A stretch of 12,987 nucleotides of DNA from FW021-bin31 sp964467635 (GTDB lineage: Bacteria; Bacteroidota; Bacteroidia; Chitinophagales; Chitinophagaceae): assembly GCA_964467635.1 (NCBI GenBank), contig CAYXRN010000091.1, positions 1 through 12,987 of the forward strand. Reading direction: 5' to 3'. The notes beneath the pieces are model-generated. The model saw only the letters and a list, made by a program, of their open reading frames with translations, was not told the origin of the DNA and did no database searches. Position numbers and translations under genes: made by a program. This document shows positions 1-8,234 of the stretch, piece after piece. Position 1 is the stretch's first letter; each line of letters opens with the position of its first letter.

Positions 1-120
1 AAACTCCACATTTCAGAGAAAACGGTGGAAGGTCATGTTACTAAAGCGCTCCGCATATTACGCACTTCTCTAAAACTATTATTTCCCTTGCTGGTCTTTT
101 TGCTCCAGAAAAAAATTTAG
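1..120 (+). CDS. ECF RNA polymerase sigma factor, C-terminal end only (partial)
   Basis: The window opens inside this gene in frame 1, and 39 codons remain before the TAG at 118-120. The segment starting LHISEKTVEGHVTKAL is the end of a sigma-70 region 4 helix-turn-helix, in the form usual for Bacteroidota ECF sigma factors (family knowledge: 'S-x-K-T-V-E-x-H-x-x-K-A-L'). It is followed by a short hydrophobic, Lys-ending tail. The gene lies 55 bases upstream of a FecR-type anti-sigma factor and the STN-bearing SusC, so by inference it is the regulator of this PUL: held inactive by FecR and released when the transporter senses its substrate. The core-binding region 2 lies outside the window, so the subclass cannot be judged. 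Confidence 0.85.
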   Translation, partial: KLHISEKTVEGHVTKALRILRTSLKLLFPLLVFLLQKKI

Positions 121-162
121 ATCAAAGCAAGGGTAAACTGCGAGTTGATATACTATATGAGT

Positions 163-168
163 AAAAGG
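163..168 (+). promoter_or_regulatory. Ribosome binding site for the FecR-type gene (supports a GTG start)
   Basis: AAAAGG lies 7 bases upstream of the GTG at 176. It is the only purine-rich box at a sensible distance. The nearby ATG at 157 is in another frame and soon meets a stop, so this site favours GTG 176 as the start. Confidence 0.5.
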
Positions 169-175
169 TATATCA

Positions 176-1354
176 GTGGACGAGACTCCAAACAAAGATT
201 ACATTCGGGAATTGGCTGAGAAATGGATCAGCGGAACGATATCTGAAGAAGAAAAGACGTATTTTGAAAATTGGTATGGCAGCTTTAATGACGAAGAAGT
301 CAGGCTGCCATCTGGAAAGTATACCGATGAGGAATCACTAAGAAAAGCCATTCTATACCGTATATACAAAAAGACAGGTAAGGCAACACCTAGGGTGAGG
401 TTGTTTTATAGGATTGCAGCGGCAGCATCTGTCATTATCTTGTTGACTATATCGGGATATTTTTTCTTCCGGGAAAAGAATTCTTCTCCGCCACTTGTCG
501 ATCAGCAGCAGTTTCATGATATAGCCCCGGGAGGGAATAAAGCCATTCTCACTTTATCTAATGGGTCTAAGGTCGTTTTGGATAGCATGCATAAAGGGCA
601 ACTGATCAGTCAGGGAAATAGTAAAATTATCAAAGTGAATAACGGACTTTTGGCCTATCACACTAAAGCGCCATGCACTAAATCGCCCAAGATTGCCTAT
701 AATACATTGACCGTACCCAGTGGCGGCCAATTTAGGCTTGTATTGCCCGATGGTACGAAGGTCTGGCTCAACGCCACGTCCTCTATCCGTTTTCCTACTG
801 CATTTACCGGGAAGAAACGAGTGGTTGAAATTACCGGCGAAGCTTACTTTGAAGTGGCTTCCGATGTGGGGATGCCTTTCAAGGTGAAAACGGGAAGCAC
901 CGAGATAAGTGTGTTGGGAACGCATTTTAATGTGGATGCGTATAAGAATGAATCTGCTATAAAGGTAACCCTGTTGGAAGGCTCCGTGAGGGTTTCACAA
1001 TTAATAACTCATCATTCACAAGTGATTAAACCTGGAGAGCAGGCACAGGTAAATAAAAGGGGAGAAATCGCCCTGATAAAGCCTGCAGACGTAACCCAGG
1101 CGATTGCATGGAAAGAGGGCCTGTTTGAATTTGATGGAAGTATACAGGAGATCATGCGGGAAATAGCCCGATGGTATAACGTGGAAGTGGTGTACCAAGG
1201 AGGTGTTACCGATAAAGCTTTTGGTGGTACCATATCCAGGTATAAGAAGGTATCTAAAGTACTCAATATGCTGGCACTAACGGGCAGTATTCATTTTAAA
1301 GTGGAAGAAAATGCGGAAGAAGGATATAAAGGAAAAATAATTGTTAAGCCGTAA
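176..1354 (+). CDS. FecR-type anti-sigma factor with C-terminal DUF4974 domain
   Basis: This is a 392-residue inner-membrane regulator that sequesters the ECF sigma factor encoded just upstream and receives the signal from the SusC STN domain. Visible parts: a charged cytoplasmic sigma-binding region (about 1-75, with IRELAEKWISGTISEEEK typical of the family); one transmembrane helix (about 79-98, rich in A/I/L); and a periplasmic FecR domain (about 176-275) with the usual VPSGGQFRLVLPDGTKVWLN, GEAYFEV and VLGTHFNV motifs. A C-terminal DUF4974-like region follows (about 316-390, GLFEFDGSIQEIMREIARWY). The Gly-Thr in VLGTHF (248-249) lies in a conserved stretch; in some Pseudomonas FecR-like proteins a Gly-Thr bond is self-cleaved, but cleavage here is only a possibility. 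Length is normal. The start is a GTG with an AAAAGG box 7 bases upstream. Confidence 0.93.
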   Translation: MDETPNKDYIRELAEKWISGTISEEEKTYFENWYGSFNDEEVRLPSGKYTDEESLRKAILYRIYKKTGKATPRVRLFYRIAAAASVIILLTISGYFFFREKNSSPPLVDQQQFHDIAPGGNKAILTLSNGSKVVLDSMHKGQLISQGNSKIIKVNNGLLAYHTKAPCTKSPKIAYNTLTVPSGGQFRLVLPDGTKVWLNATSSIRFPTAFTGKKRVVEITGEAYFEVASDVGMPFKVKTGSTEISVLGTHFNVDAYKNESAIKVTLLEGSVRVSQLITHHSQVIKPGEQAQVNKRGEIALIKPADVTQAIAWKEGLFEFDGSIQEIMREIARWYNVEVVYQGGVTDKAFGGTISRYKKVSKVLNMLALTGSIHFKVEENAEEGYKGKIIVKP

Positions 1355-1361
1355 CGTCCAT

Positions 1362-1395
1362 AAAAAAGCCGGAAGCGACGCAACCGCTTCCAGCT
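1362..1395 (-). terminator. Intrinsic terminator reading on the minus strand
   Basis: GGAAGCG at 1371-1377 pairs with CGCTTCC at 1385-1391 around a 7-base loop. The arms extend through AGC at 1367-1369 and GCT at 1393-1395. Read as minus-strand RNA, the 1370/1392 position is a U-G wobble, giving an unbroken 11-pair stem followed at once by a U-run (the A-run at 1362-1367). Read as plus-strand RNA, the same position is a C-A mismatch and no U-run follows. The terminator therefore points against all the genes here. Confidence 0.6.
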
Positions 1396-1449
1396 AAATG
1401 TTCAGGCTTTTAGCAAACAACTTTGGGGCTGTTATTTATTCACCTAAAA
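1362..1449 (-). ncRNA. Candidate cis-antisense small RNA upstream of susC
   Basis: The claim rests on two signals with the right order and spacing on the minus strand. A TATCTTTG box (reverse complement of 1455-1462) matches the Bacteroidota -7 consensus TAnnTTTG, and an intrinsic terminator ends at about 1362. A transcript starting about 6 bases past the box would run roughly 85-90 nt, ending in the hairpin and U-run. It would be antisense to the DNA just before the susC start at 1462. Family precedent: Bacteroides fragilis PULs carry short antisense RNAs (DonS type) in the same place, between the sigma/anti-sigma pair and susC, which repress the locus. The exact 5' end is inferred and there is no expression evidence. 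Confidence 0.38.
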
Positions 1450-1454
1450 CGTAA

Positions 1455-1484
1455 CAAAGATATGAAATTATTTTTAGTATCATT
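1455..1484 (-). promoter_or_regulatory. Candidate minus-strand promoter for the antisense RNA
   Basis: On the minus strand TATCTTTG (1462 down to 1455) fits the -7 consensus TAnnTTTG exactly. The -33 region is weak: AATG (1484 down to 1481), 18 bases away, instead of TTTG. The box overlaps the first base of the SusC start codon, so its sequence is partly constrained by that gene. In AT-rich DNA a chance match is possible. Confidence 0.33.
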
Positions 1485-4400
1485 TTGCAGATCCGGTCTA
1501 TGGAGTGGATCAGACCTGGGTACAAAAAACAGCATCATTATGCAGGTCAAACTAGTTACCTTACTTTTACTTATTGGTTGCTTACAGGTTTCTGCCAGGG
1601 GGTATGGACAGCGGGTTACACTTCAGGTGAAGGACGCCACTTTAAAAGAGGTCTTTCAATCGATCAAACACCAAACGGGTTATTTCTTTGTATACGATCT
1701 GGAGATGATCAAAGATGCGAAAAGTGTCAGCATGAATGTAAGGAACATCCCGCTGGAAAAGGCACTTCAGCTCTGTTTCAAAGGCCAGTCTCTCGGTTAT
1801 ACCATGGTTGATAAAACGATTGTCGTCAAAGCAGCGCCCGTGAAATACCCGGCTGTTAAACCTGTGGATACCTCCATTCAAATCGAAGGGAAAGTAACCA
1901 ATAAAAGTAAAGCGTCTCTTCCGGGGGTGAGCGTGAGTGTAAAAGGAACGCAAACAGGTACAATTACCGATAGCAAAGGCCACTACTCGCTCCAAATACC
2001 CGATTTGCAGGATACCCTGGTCTTTTCTTATGTAGGCTATAATAGAGAAGAAGTTGCGATAAATGGACGACGCCAGATTGATGTGGTGATGAAAACAAGT
2101 ATTTCTTCACTAAATCAGTTGGTAGTAGTGGGTTATGGAACACAAAAGAAAAGTGATTTAACGGGGGCTATTGCTTCAATGGGGGTGGACTCATTGACGA
2201 AAGGAGTGGTTACCTCTGTATCCGATTTGCTGAGCAATGGAAATCTGCCCGGTGTAAATGTTGTTCGCAACAGTGCTGCGCCCGGAGGAGGGATATCCAT
2301 AAATATCAGAGGAGCCAGTTCTATTAATGCGGGAACGGCCCCACTGTATGTGGTTGACGGACTTCCCATCTCCAGCAGCCCGCTGATCACCGGTTCGGGG
2401 GTGCATTTCCCGGGATCAAGAACTAAGGAGAATATTCTGAACTCTATCAACCCCAACGATATAAAGTCTATTAGCGTATTAAAAGGCCCCTCCGCTACCG
2501 CGATCTATGGAGCCAGGGGATCTAATGGGGTTATCTTGATAACGACTAAACATGGGACGGAAGGTCCCATGCGAGTAGAGTACAATAGTTATGCGGGGAT
2601 TCAAAGAATCGCACATAAGTTAGAAGTATTAAACGCCCAGCAATATAAATCTATTCTGAACGATATTATAGATGCAGGAGGGGGCGACCCTTCCGATAAG
2701 ATTACTACTATTGCAAATGACGGCCGCGGTACAGATTGGCAGGAAGCCATATTTAATAACAATGCTTTCGTGCAAAATCAACAGATTTCTTTTTCGGGCG
2801 GATCCAATACAACTACGTATCTTATTTCTTTAAACTATCTGGACCAGTATGGAATTATAAAAAATAACAGATTGAATCGCTATGGTGCGAGGATTAATGT
2901 AACCTCTAAGCTGTCGGACAAGTTTGATGTCGGAATAAACTTAAGTACCGCATTTAACAGGAACCACAAGCCGCCCATTCAATCCTTTGGCGTCAATTTA
3001 GACAACGGGCCTTTGTATGCAGCTTACAACGCGGACCCTACGCTGCCAATTAAAGATCAGGAAGGAAATTACACCCCGATGGCCACTTACATTACTGTAA
3101 TTAATCCGGTTGCAATGGTGAATGGAGAATCGTCCTTGATACGAACATATAGAACCTTTGGTAATATTTACGCGCAATATTTTATCCTGCCCCAGTTGTC
3201 AGTGAAATTAAATATTGGTGGGGATATATTAAACCAAGACAAGAATGTTTATGTGAGCCGCCTCGCTTATACCGGAAAGGCCCAGAATGGAATCGCGACT
3301 ATTTTTCATGGGAAACAATCGAATTATTTATTCGGAGGCGTTATTAAGTATGAAAAATCCTTCCAAGATCAAACTTTGAAAATTACAGGGGGCGTTTCCA
3401 CCCAACAGTTTGATCAATATAACATTAATATGAGTGCAAATGGTTTTCCCTCCGATGAGACAAAGACTTATAATATAGGGTTAGGCGACCCCAGTAATTT
3501 CGCGGTGTACAGTCAGAAACAAATGCATAGGCTTTTATCTTATTTTGGCCGGGTTAATTATTCGCTGTTTGACAAGTATCTTATAACCGCAAGTTTACGT
3601 ATTGACGGTTCCTCTCGTTTCGGCCCGAATGACAAATTCGGATATTTCCCCTCTGCCGCCTTTGCCTGGCGAATAAAGGAGGAGCCATTCTTGAGAGATG
3701 TAAGCTTTATTAGTGACCTTAAGCTGCGTATAGGCGGGGGAGAAACAGGGAATAATGCCATAGGTAATTATGCCTATATTTCCACCTATGCACGAGGTCC
3801 GAAGGTGATAATGAATGGACAGGAGGTGTCTACAACAGAACCTTCCCGCTTGGCTAACCCGGACTTAAAATGGGAAACTTCCCGTGCGATTAATGCAGGT
3901 CTTGATTATGGCTTCTTCGACAATAGACTTACCGGTAGTTTAAATTATTATTATAAGGAGACTTATGATATGTTAGTACAATTACCTGTTCCTACTTCTT
4001 CTGGTTTTACGACAAGATTAACGAATATTGGGAGCATGATTAACAAAGGACTTGAGTTTGCGCTTTCTTCACAAAATGTGGTTGCGCCTAAATTTAAATG
4101 GGAATCCGACATCAGTTTCTCTACCGTTCAAAACAGGGTAAAAGACCTCGGGGGTATTCAATCTATTATTTCAGGAGGTGCCGGGTTTTCCGGAAATGTA
4201 TTTATCACAGAGCCCGGAAAGCCATTGAATTCATTTTATGGCTATAAGATAGTTGGTGTGTGGCAAAAAGACGATAAATATGAAGAAACCAAAATGCCGG
4301 TACAGCCGGGCGATTTAAAATACAGAGATGTAAACGGAGATTCTATCATCAACGCTGACGACAGGGTAATACTAGGCAATTCATTCCCTGATTTCACCTG

Positions 4401-4878
4401 GTCTTTTGGGAACACCTTTAATTATAAAAACATACAATTATATATAAATTTTCGCGGCGTTGAGGGTATAAATATGCTTAATGCTAACATGATTGACTCT
4501 TACTTCCCCATTAATTTAAGGAGGAACAAATTTGCGGAGCCCTATTTGAACAGGTGGACCCCGAGCAATCCATCGAATAAATATCCGTCTTTTGTACATC
4601 CGCTATCCCAGGGGAATAAGGCGGTCAACTCCTATACGGTTGAAGATGCTTCGTTTATACGCCTTCAATCGGCTCGTTTAAGCTATTCGCTGAGCCATTT
4701 TTCAAATGTCATCCGGTCGGCTACCATCTATGTAACCGGCGAAAATTTATTGACTATTACCAAGTATGATGGCGTAGACCCGTCTGTAAATCCGAATGGT
4801 TCTGCAAATAAACGGATCGATTACAATGCCTATCCCATGGCAAGAACTTTTTTGTTGGGTATAAAACTTGACTTCTAA
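1462..4878 (+). CDS. SusC/RagA-type TonB-dependent transporter with STN signalling domain
   Basis: This is the outer-membrane importer of the locus; with the SusD-like partner 13 bases downstream it forms a lidded oligosaccharide pore driven by TonB. Numbered from the ATG at 1462 (1138 residues): a signal peptide with its hydrophobic core at about 29-40 and a likely cut near SARGYGQ; an STN domain (about 51-123, VTLQVKDATLKEVF and GYFFVYD) that contacts FecR; a carboxypeptidase-regulatory-like beta domain (about 139-211); a TonB-box-like VVVGYGTQKKSDLTG (221-235); a plug (about 240-363, with NIRGASSIN, PLYVVDGLP and IYGARGSNGVILITTK); then the barrel, ending ARTFLLGIKLDF. The frame is open back to a TTG at 1423, but ATG 1462 is preferred. 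ATG 1540 would give a shorter, ordinary signal peptide and cannot be excluded. A weak plus-strand -7-like CAACTTTG lies at 1418-1425. Confidence 0.95.
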   Translation: MKLFLVSFCRSGLWSGSDLGTKNSIIMQVKLVTLLLLIGCLQVSARGYGQRVTLQVKDATLKEVFQSIKHQTGYFFVYDLEMIKDAKSVSMNVRNIPLEKALQLCFKGQSLGYTMVDKTIVVKAAPVKYPAVKPVDTSIQIEGKVTNKSKASLPGVSVSVKGTQTGTITDSKGHYSLQIPDLQDTLVFSYVGYNREEVAINGRRQIDVVMKTSISSLNQLVVVGYGTQKKSDLTGAIASMGVDSLTKGVVTSVSDLLSNGNLPGVNVVRNSAAPGGGISINIRGASSINAGTAPLYVVDGLPISSSPLITGSGVHFPGSRTKENILNSINPNDIKSISVLKGPSATAIYGARGSNGVILITTKHGTEGPMRVEYNSYAGIQRIAHKLEVLNAQQYKSILNDIIDAGGGDPSDKITTIANDGRGTDWQEAIFNNNAFVQNQQISFSGGSNTTTYLISLNYLDQYGIIKNNRLNRYGARINVTSKLSDKFDVGINLSTAFNRNHKPPIQSFGVNLDNGPLYAAYNADPTLPIKDQEGNYTPMATYITVINPVAMVNGESSLIRTYRTFGNIYAQYFILPQLSVKLNIGGDILNQDKNVYVSRLAYTGKAQNGIATIFHGKQSNYLFGGVIKYEKSFQDQTLKITGGVSTQQFDQYNINMSANGFPSDETKTYNIGLGDPSNFAVYSQKQMHRLLSYFGRVNYSLFDKYLITASLRIDGSSRFGPNDKFGYFPSAAFAWRIKEEPFLRDVSFISDLKLRIGGGETGNNAIGNYAYISTYARGPKVIMNGQEVSTTEPSRLANPDLKWETSRAINAGLDYGFFDNRLTGSLNYYYKETYDMLVQLPVPTSSGFTTRLTNIGSMINKGLEFALSSQNVVAPKFKWESDISFSTVQNRVKDLGGIQSIISGGAGFSGNVFITEPGKPLNSFYGYKIVGVWQKDDKYEETKMPVQPGDLKYRDVNGDSIINADDRVILGNSFPDFTWSFGNTFNYKNIQLYINFRGVEGINMLNANMIDSYFPINLRRNKFAEPYLNRWTPSNPSNKYPSFVHPLSQGNKAVNSYTVEDASFIRLQSARLSYSLSHFSNVIRSATIYVTGENLLTITKYDGVDPSVNPNGSANKRIDYNAYPMARTFLLGIKLDF

Positions 4879-4891
4879 AAATATTAAAGTG

Positions 4892-6385
4892 ATGAAGACT
4901 TATAATTATAAATTTCTAAAAATAGTAGGTCCTGTACTGCTTCTTTTTGCCGTACTTACTCAAAGTTGTGACAAATCATATCTTAAAGGAAAGGTGTACT
5001 CTCAGCTTGCCCCGAGTAATTTGACGAGTATCGACGGTATAAGGAGTGTATTATATGCAGGCTATGCACAGAACCAGACGTTGTTTGTTGGGAACGCGGC
5101 AGGGCATGTGCGGTACATAGAAAATGTTTGTACTGATATTATCTGGCAGAGCGGTGGCGGAGCAAACAGGGTTTGTTCACAGTTTATAAATTTTACATGG
5201 GACCCTTCAACGGGTTGGATGTTTGGTGATATGTGGGAACCGTCTTATCGTGCTATTAGAAATGCAAATGCTGTATTGGATAATATCGATGATGTACAGG
5301 GAGTGTCCGATGAACAGAAACAAGGAATCAAAGCAGAAGCCAGGTTTATCAGGGCTATTTCATATTATCTTCTCTATATGTGGTTCGGACCGGTTCCCCT
5401 GCGAACCAGTACTACTCAACCATTAGCGATATCAAGGCCGACAGAGGATACGATGCAGGCTTTTATAGAATCTGAGTTGTTAGCTGTGATCCCACAGCTT
5501 CCGGCTCCCGGGCAGGAGGCGGCATACGGCAGGGCAAATAGCGGAGCGGCAAGCGCCTTTTTGTGTAAGTTTTATTTAAACACCAAGCAGTGGCAGAAAT
5601 GTGCGGATATGGCTAAGCAGATAATTGACATGGATTATTACCACCTGTATCCAAATTATACGGACATGTTTAAAATACAGAATGAAGGCCCGGGTAACAA
5701 AGCTTTTATTTGGGTGAGTCAGGCTATTGCGCAGGGACCCGGAAATGAGGCGATAAACGCTGCTTGGCCTCCTGGATTTGTCAAATGGCCGAAGACAGGT
5801 CTTGTTTTTCAATCTAACTGGCGTAATTGGGCTTCCCAGGTTCATCTATACGACAGTTTTTATAACTCTTTTGAACCAGGAGACAGCAGAAGATACCCTA
5901 TTATGACGGAATATATTAATAAGCAGGGAAATACCGTATCTTTATTGAATAATAATAACACCAGATCAATAAAATACTGGCCGGATCCGGATGCTATCGG
6001 CAATGACCATGGCGACGATGTTCCTGTAATTCGTTATGCAGATATATTACTTTCCCGTGCTGAGGCGCTCAATAATTTAAACGGACCGAGTCAGGAGGCA
6101 ATCGATCTTATAAATAAAGTTAGAGAAAGAGCCGGGCTAAATGATTTGATGCTGTCTCAATTTCCGACGAAGGAGCGCTTAAATGATCATATATTAAAGG
6201 AGCGGGCTTGGGAGTTTTATGGAGAAGGAGACATTCGAAGAGAAGATCTCATCAGGATGGGTAAATTTATCTCTTCAGCCCAGGCAAGAGGACATGCGAA
6301 TGCCCAATCATACAGAACCTTGTTCCCGATTCCTCAACAAGCTATGGATTCCAATCCCAAGTTGGAACAGAATTCCGGTTATTGA
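4892..6385 (+). CDS. SusD/RagB-like outer-membrane glycan-binding lipoprotein
   Basis: This is the surface lipoprotein that closes over the SusC pore and captures the oligosaccharide. From the ATG at 4892 it has 497 residues. The N-terminus has a hydrophobic stretch (about 11-22) and a lipid-attachment Cys26 (LTQSC, then DKSYL). An N-terminal SusD-like helical region follows, with MWEPSYRAIRNANAVLDNI (114-132) and the family hallmark RFIRAISYYLLYMWFGPVPL (151-170). The C-terminal RagB/SusD region contains VPVIRYADILLSRAEALNNL (377-396), then INKVRERAGL, ERAWEFYGEG and a LFPIPQQAMDSNP ending. Length is typical. The open frame extends to a TTG at 4868 inside the end of susC, but ATG 4892 fits the lipoprotein signal. 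It is surely cotranscribed with susC. No terminator is visible after its stop. Confidence 0.95.
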   Translation: MKTYNYKFLKIVGPVLLLFAVLTQSCDKSYLKGKVYSQLAPSNLTSIDGIRSVLYAGYAQNQTLFVGNAAGHVRYIENVCTDIIWQSGGGANRVCSQFINFTWDPSTGWMFGDMWEPSYRAIRNANAVLDNIDDVQGVSDEQKQGIKAEARFIRAISYYLLYMWFGPVPLRTSTTQPLAISRPTEDTMQAFIESELLAVIPQLPAPGQEAAYGRANSGAASAFLCKFYLNTKQWQKCADMAKQIIDMDYYHLYPNYTDMFKIQNEGPGNKAFIWVSQAIAQGPGNEAINAAWPPGFVKWPKTGLVFQSNWRNWASQVHLYDSFYNSFEPGDSRRYPIMTEYINKQGNTVSLLNNNNTRSIKYWPDPDAIGNDHGDDVPVIRYADILLSRAEALNNLNGPSQEAIDLINKVRERAGLNDLMLSQFPTKERLNDHILKERAWEFYGEGDIRREDLIRMGKFISSAQARGHANAQSYRTLFPIPQQAMDSNPKLEQNSGY

Positions 6386-6773
6386 GTGTCACGATCAACA
6401 ACAGTTCTTGAGTTACTGAAAGTTGATGAGTAAATGATGAGAGAAGGTCTCTCCGAATCGGCCCACAGGCACCGGTTTCAAGCTGCCTTTATGCTGCGGT
6501 GGTTAAATCCTGCAATAGTAAGCGATACAGAAGCGGGCATGCTAAAAATATTTGACGGGTATTCGTATGGTGAACGCTAGTGAACCGCTGATGCCATTTT
6601 AAAAAGCTTAGATCATGTCAAAACCAGGGAGTTGTAGAGACAAGCAAAGCGAAGTGATGGTCGTTGGCTGTGGGTAATAATCTTGTAATGAAGGCGGCAC
6701 ATTTTTTTGGGAATGGACCATATATGAACCTGAGGTTGAAACATTGGCGGATAAGAATTTTTAATTTGTTGTT
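6386..6773 (+). other. 388-base gap with coding-like scraps, possibly a decayed gene
   Basis: No intact gene is seen. Three pieces look more like eroded coding sequence than spacer. The first is a 48-codon open stretch at 6434-6580 (contains RFQAAFMLRWLNPAIVSD and KIFDGYSYGER). Past two stops the same frame continues as TADAILKSLDHVKTREL (about 6581-6640). In another frame, 6690-6764 reads about 24 residues ending TIYEPEVETLADKNF and TAA. That last piece faintly resembles the C-terminal 'DPxEVxNLADKP' stretch of many sulfatases, but too weakly for a call. The family of the first piece is not recognised. No clear promoter or terminator was found. Confidence 0.4.
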
Positions 6774-8192
6774 ATGTATAGATTAGTGTTTGTTTTCTTT
6801 GTTACTTTTCTTATTTCATTTATAAGCCATAGCCAGCCTGTACAGAAACCAAATATTATTATCATCTTAGCGGATGATATGGGCTGGGGAGATGTGGGAT
6901 TTCACGGCAGTGATATACGGACCCCGAACCTGGACAAATTGTCAAAAGAAGGAATTGTTCTGGACAATTTTTATACTGCGCCGATCTGCTCTCCATCAAG
7001 GGCAGGCCTTATGACAGGGCGTTACCCCGATCGTTTTGGCTTACGAGAGAACGTGATTCCACCATGGAGGAAATTTGGAGTGGATACATCAGAAGTATTC
7101 ATTCCTCAGATGCTTGCTGAAGCCGGCTACACAAATCGTGCGGCAATAGGGAAATGGCATCTTGGGCATGCTTTTAAAAGATATTTACCTTTGCACAGGG
7201 GCTTCACGCATTTTTACGGATTCTATAATGGAGCGATCGATTATTTTACGCATAAACGTATGGGTGAACTGGACTGGCATGATGATTCTGCTGTCTGCAG
7301 GGATAAAGGATACTCGACAGATTTGATTACTAAAGAGGCGGTAAAGTGTATTCAGAAATATGCAAAACAATCTTCGCCTTTCTTTATATATGTCGCTTAT
7401 AATGCGCCCCACACTCCCTACCAGGCTAAAAAGGAGGATTTATTGCCATATGGGTATGATAAAGATAAACCGTTGATTCCACCTCTGAGAGACGCGTATG
7501 GGGAAATAGGGAGAGGAAATAGCAAAAGGCAAACGTATGCTGCGATGGTAACTTGTATGGATAGAGGCATTGGGAAGATGATGCAAACGCTCTCGACGCT
7601 TCACATAAAGCATAACACACTTGTTCTTTTTTTTAGCGATAATGGAGCTAAGCCAAATGGCGGTGGATCACACGGCATCTTACGCGGCTGGAAGTTCCAG
7701 GAATGGAATGGAGGCGTGCGCGCCCCGGCTATCATCTCTTGGCCGGATGGATTTGAAGAGCCACGCACCACGGAACAGGTTATGGGTTATGTGGATGTCA
7801 TGCCCACTTTACGCGCCATTGCAGGCGTGGAAGGTAGGCCTAAAAAATTATTTGACGGGATGAATTTGCTCCCGGTATTAGAAGGGAAAGTAAAAAATAT
7901 TGATCGTTATTTTTATTTGGGAAATGGGGCTATTATTCATTGGCCGTGGAAACTAATAGAACAGCACGCCGGGAACCCTGCTATGCATGAAAAGGTGGAC
8001 GTCTTATTCAATTTAGTAAGAGATCCAACAGAGAAAAACAACGTCAAAGATATTTATCCCAAGGTATATAAACGGCTAAAGCTAAAGGTTGCACCGTTAG
8101 AAGCGATAAAGGCTGACCAGGTTGATCCGCCATACGGCCAGGGAAAGAAGGGTTTTGTGCCGCCAAAGGATTGGATTATAAAGAAATACTAG
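6774..8192 (+). CDS. Arylsulfatase B-like sulfatase (S1 family), Sec-exported
   Basis: This is a formylglycine-dependent sulfate ester hydrolase of 472 residues. A hydrophobic signal peptide (about 3-18) ends SHSQ, and no lipid Cys follows, so a soluble periplasmic enzyme is likely. Active-site residues are in place: metal ligands D34/D35 (ADDMGWGDVGFHG); Cys72 in CSPSR, the site converted to formylglycine, with R76; GKWHLG with K127 and H129; H213 in APHTPY; D289/N290 in FFSDNGA; and K307. The order DVGFHGSDIRTPNLD, LDNFYTAPICSPSR, LTGRYPDRFGLR and HRGFTHFYGF closely follows N-acetylgalactosamine-4-sulfatase (arylsulfatase B) types, so attack on a sulfated hexose or hexosamine is plausible; the true substrate is unknown. 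It lies 388 bases after the SusD-like gene and 42 bases before the next sulfatase, likely one transcript with the latter. The maturation enzyme must be encoded elsewhere. Confidence 0.93.
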   Translation: MYRLVFVFFVTFLISFISHSQPVQKPNIIIILADDMGWGDVGFHGSDIRTPNLDKLSKEGIVLDNFYTAPICSPSRAGLMTGRYPDRFGLRENVIPPWRKFGVDTSEVFIPQMLAEAGYTNRAAIGKWHLGHAFKRYLPLHRGFTHFYGFYNGAIDYFTHKRMGELDWHDDSAVCRDKGYSTDLITKEAVKCIQKYAKQSSPFFIYVAYNAPHTPYQAKKEDLLPYGYDKDKPLIPPLRDAYGEIGRGNSKRQTYAAMVTCMDRGIGKMMQTLSTLHIKHNTLVLFFSDNGAKPNGGGSHGILRGWKFQEWNGGVRAPAIISWPDGFEEPRTTEQVMGYVDVMPTLRAIAGVEGRPKKLFDGMNLLPVLEGKVKNIDRYFYLGNGAIIHWPWKLIEQHAGNPAMHEKVDVLFNLVRDPTEKNNVKDIYPKVYKRLKLKVAPLEAIKADQVDPPYGQGKKGFVPPKDWIIKKY

Positions 8193-8234
8193 TGCGCAAA
8201 TTAGGATCATTTAACTTTCATAAAAAAATAGTCA

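Noticed and set aside
157..175. ATG at 157 as the start of the anti-sigma gene
   Set aside because: It is in a different frame and reaches a stop after about 17 codons; GTG 176 has a good AAAAGG box.
554..925. Minus-strand open frames inside fecR, susC, the sulfatases and GH43
   Set aside because: All lie opposite well-supported genes, have no recognisable domains and look like frame shadows.
1362..1395. Hairpin as a plus-strand terminator of the sigma/anti-sigma operon
   Set aside because: On the plus strand the stem has a C-A mismatch and no U-run follows it; the U-run is only on the minus strand.
1423..1461. TTG 1423 as the SusC start
   Set aside because: It would add 13 residues before an already long leader with no ribosome binding site; ATG 1462 is more natural.
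4868..4891. TTG 4868 as the SusD start
   Set aside because: It overlaps the end of susC and puts charged residues before the lipoprotein signal; ATG 4892 gives the normal form.
6688..6786. Small open frame from ATG 6688 overlapping the first sulfatase start
   Set aside because: Its composition is not protein-like, and the alternative frame 6690-6764 reads better.
8212..8219. TAACTTTC as a promoter for the second sulfatase
   Set aside because: The last base of the -7 consensus is wrong, there is no -33 box, and the 42-base gap fits cotranscription.
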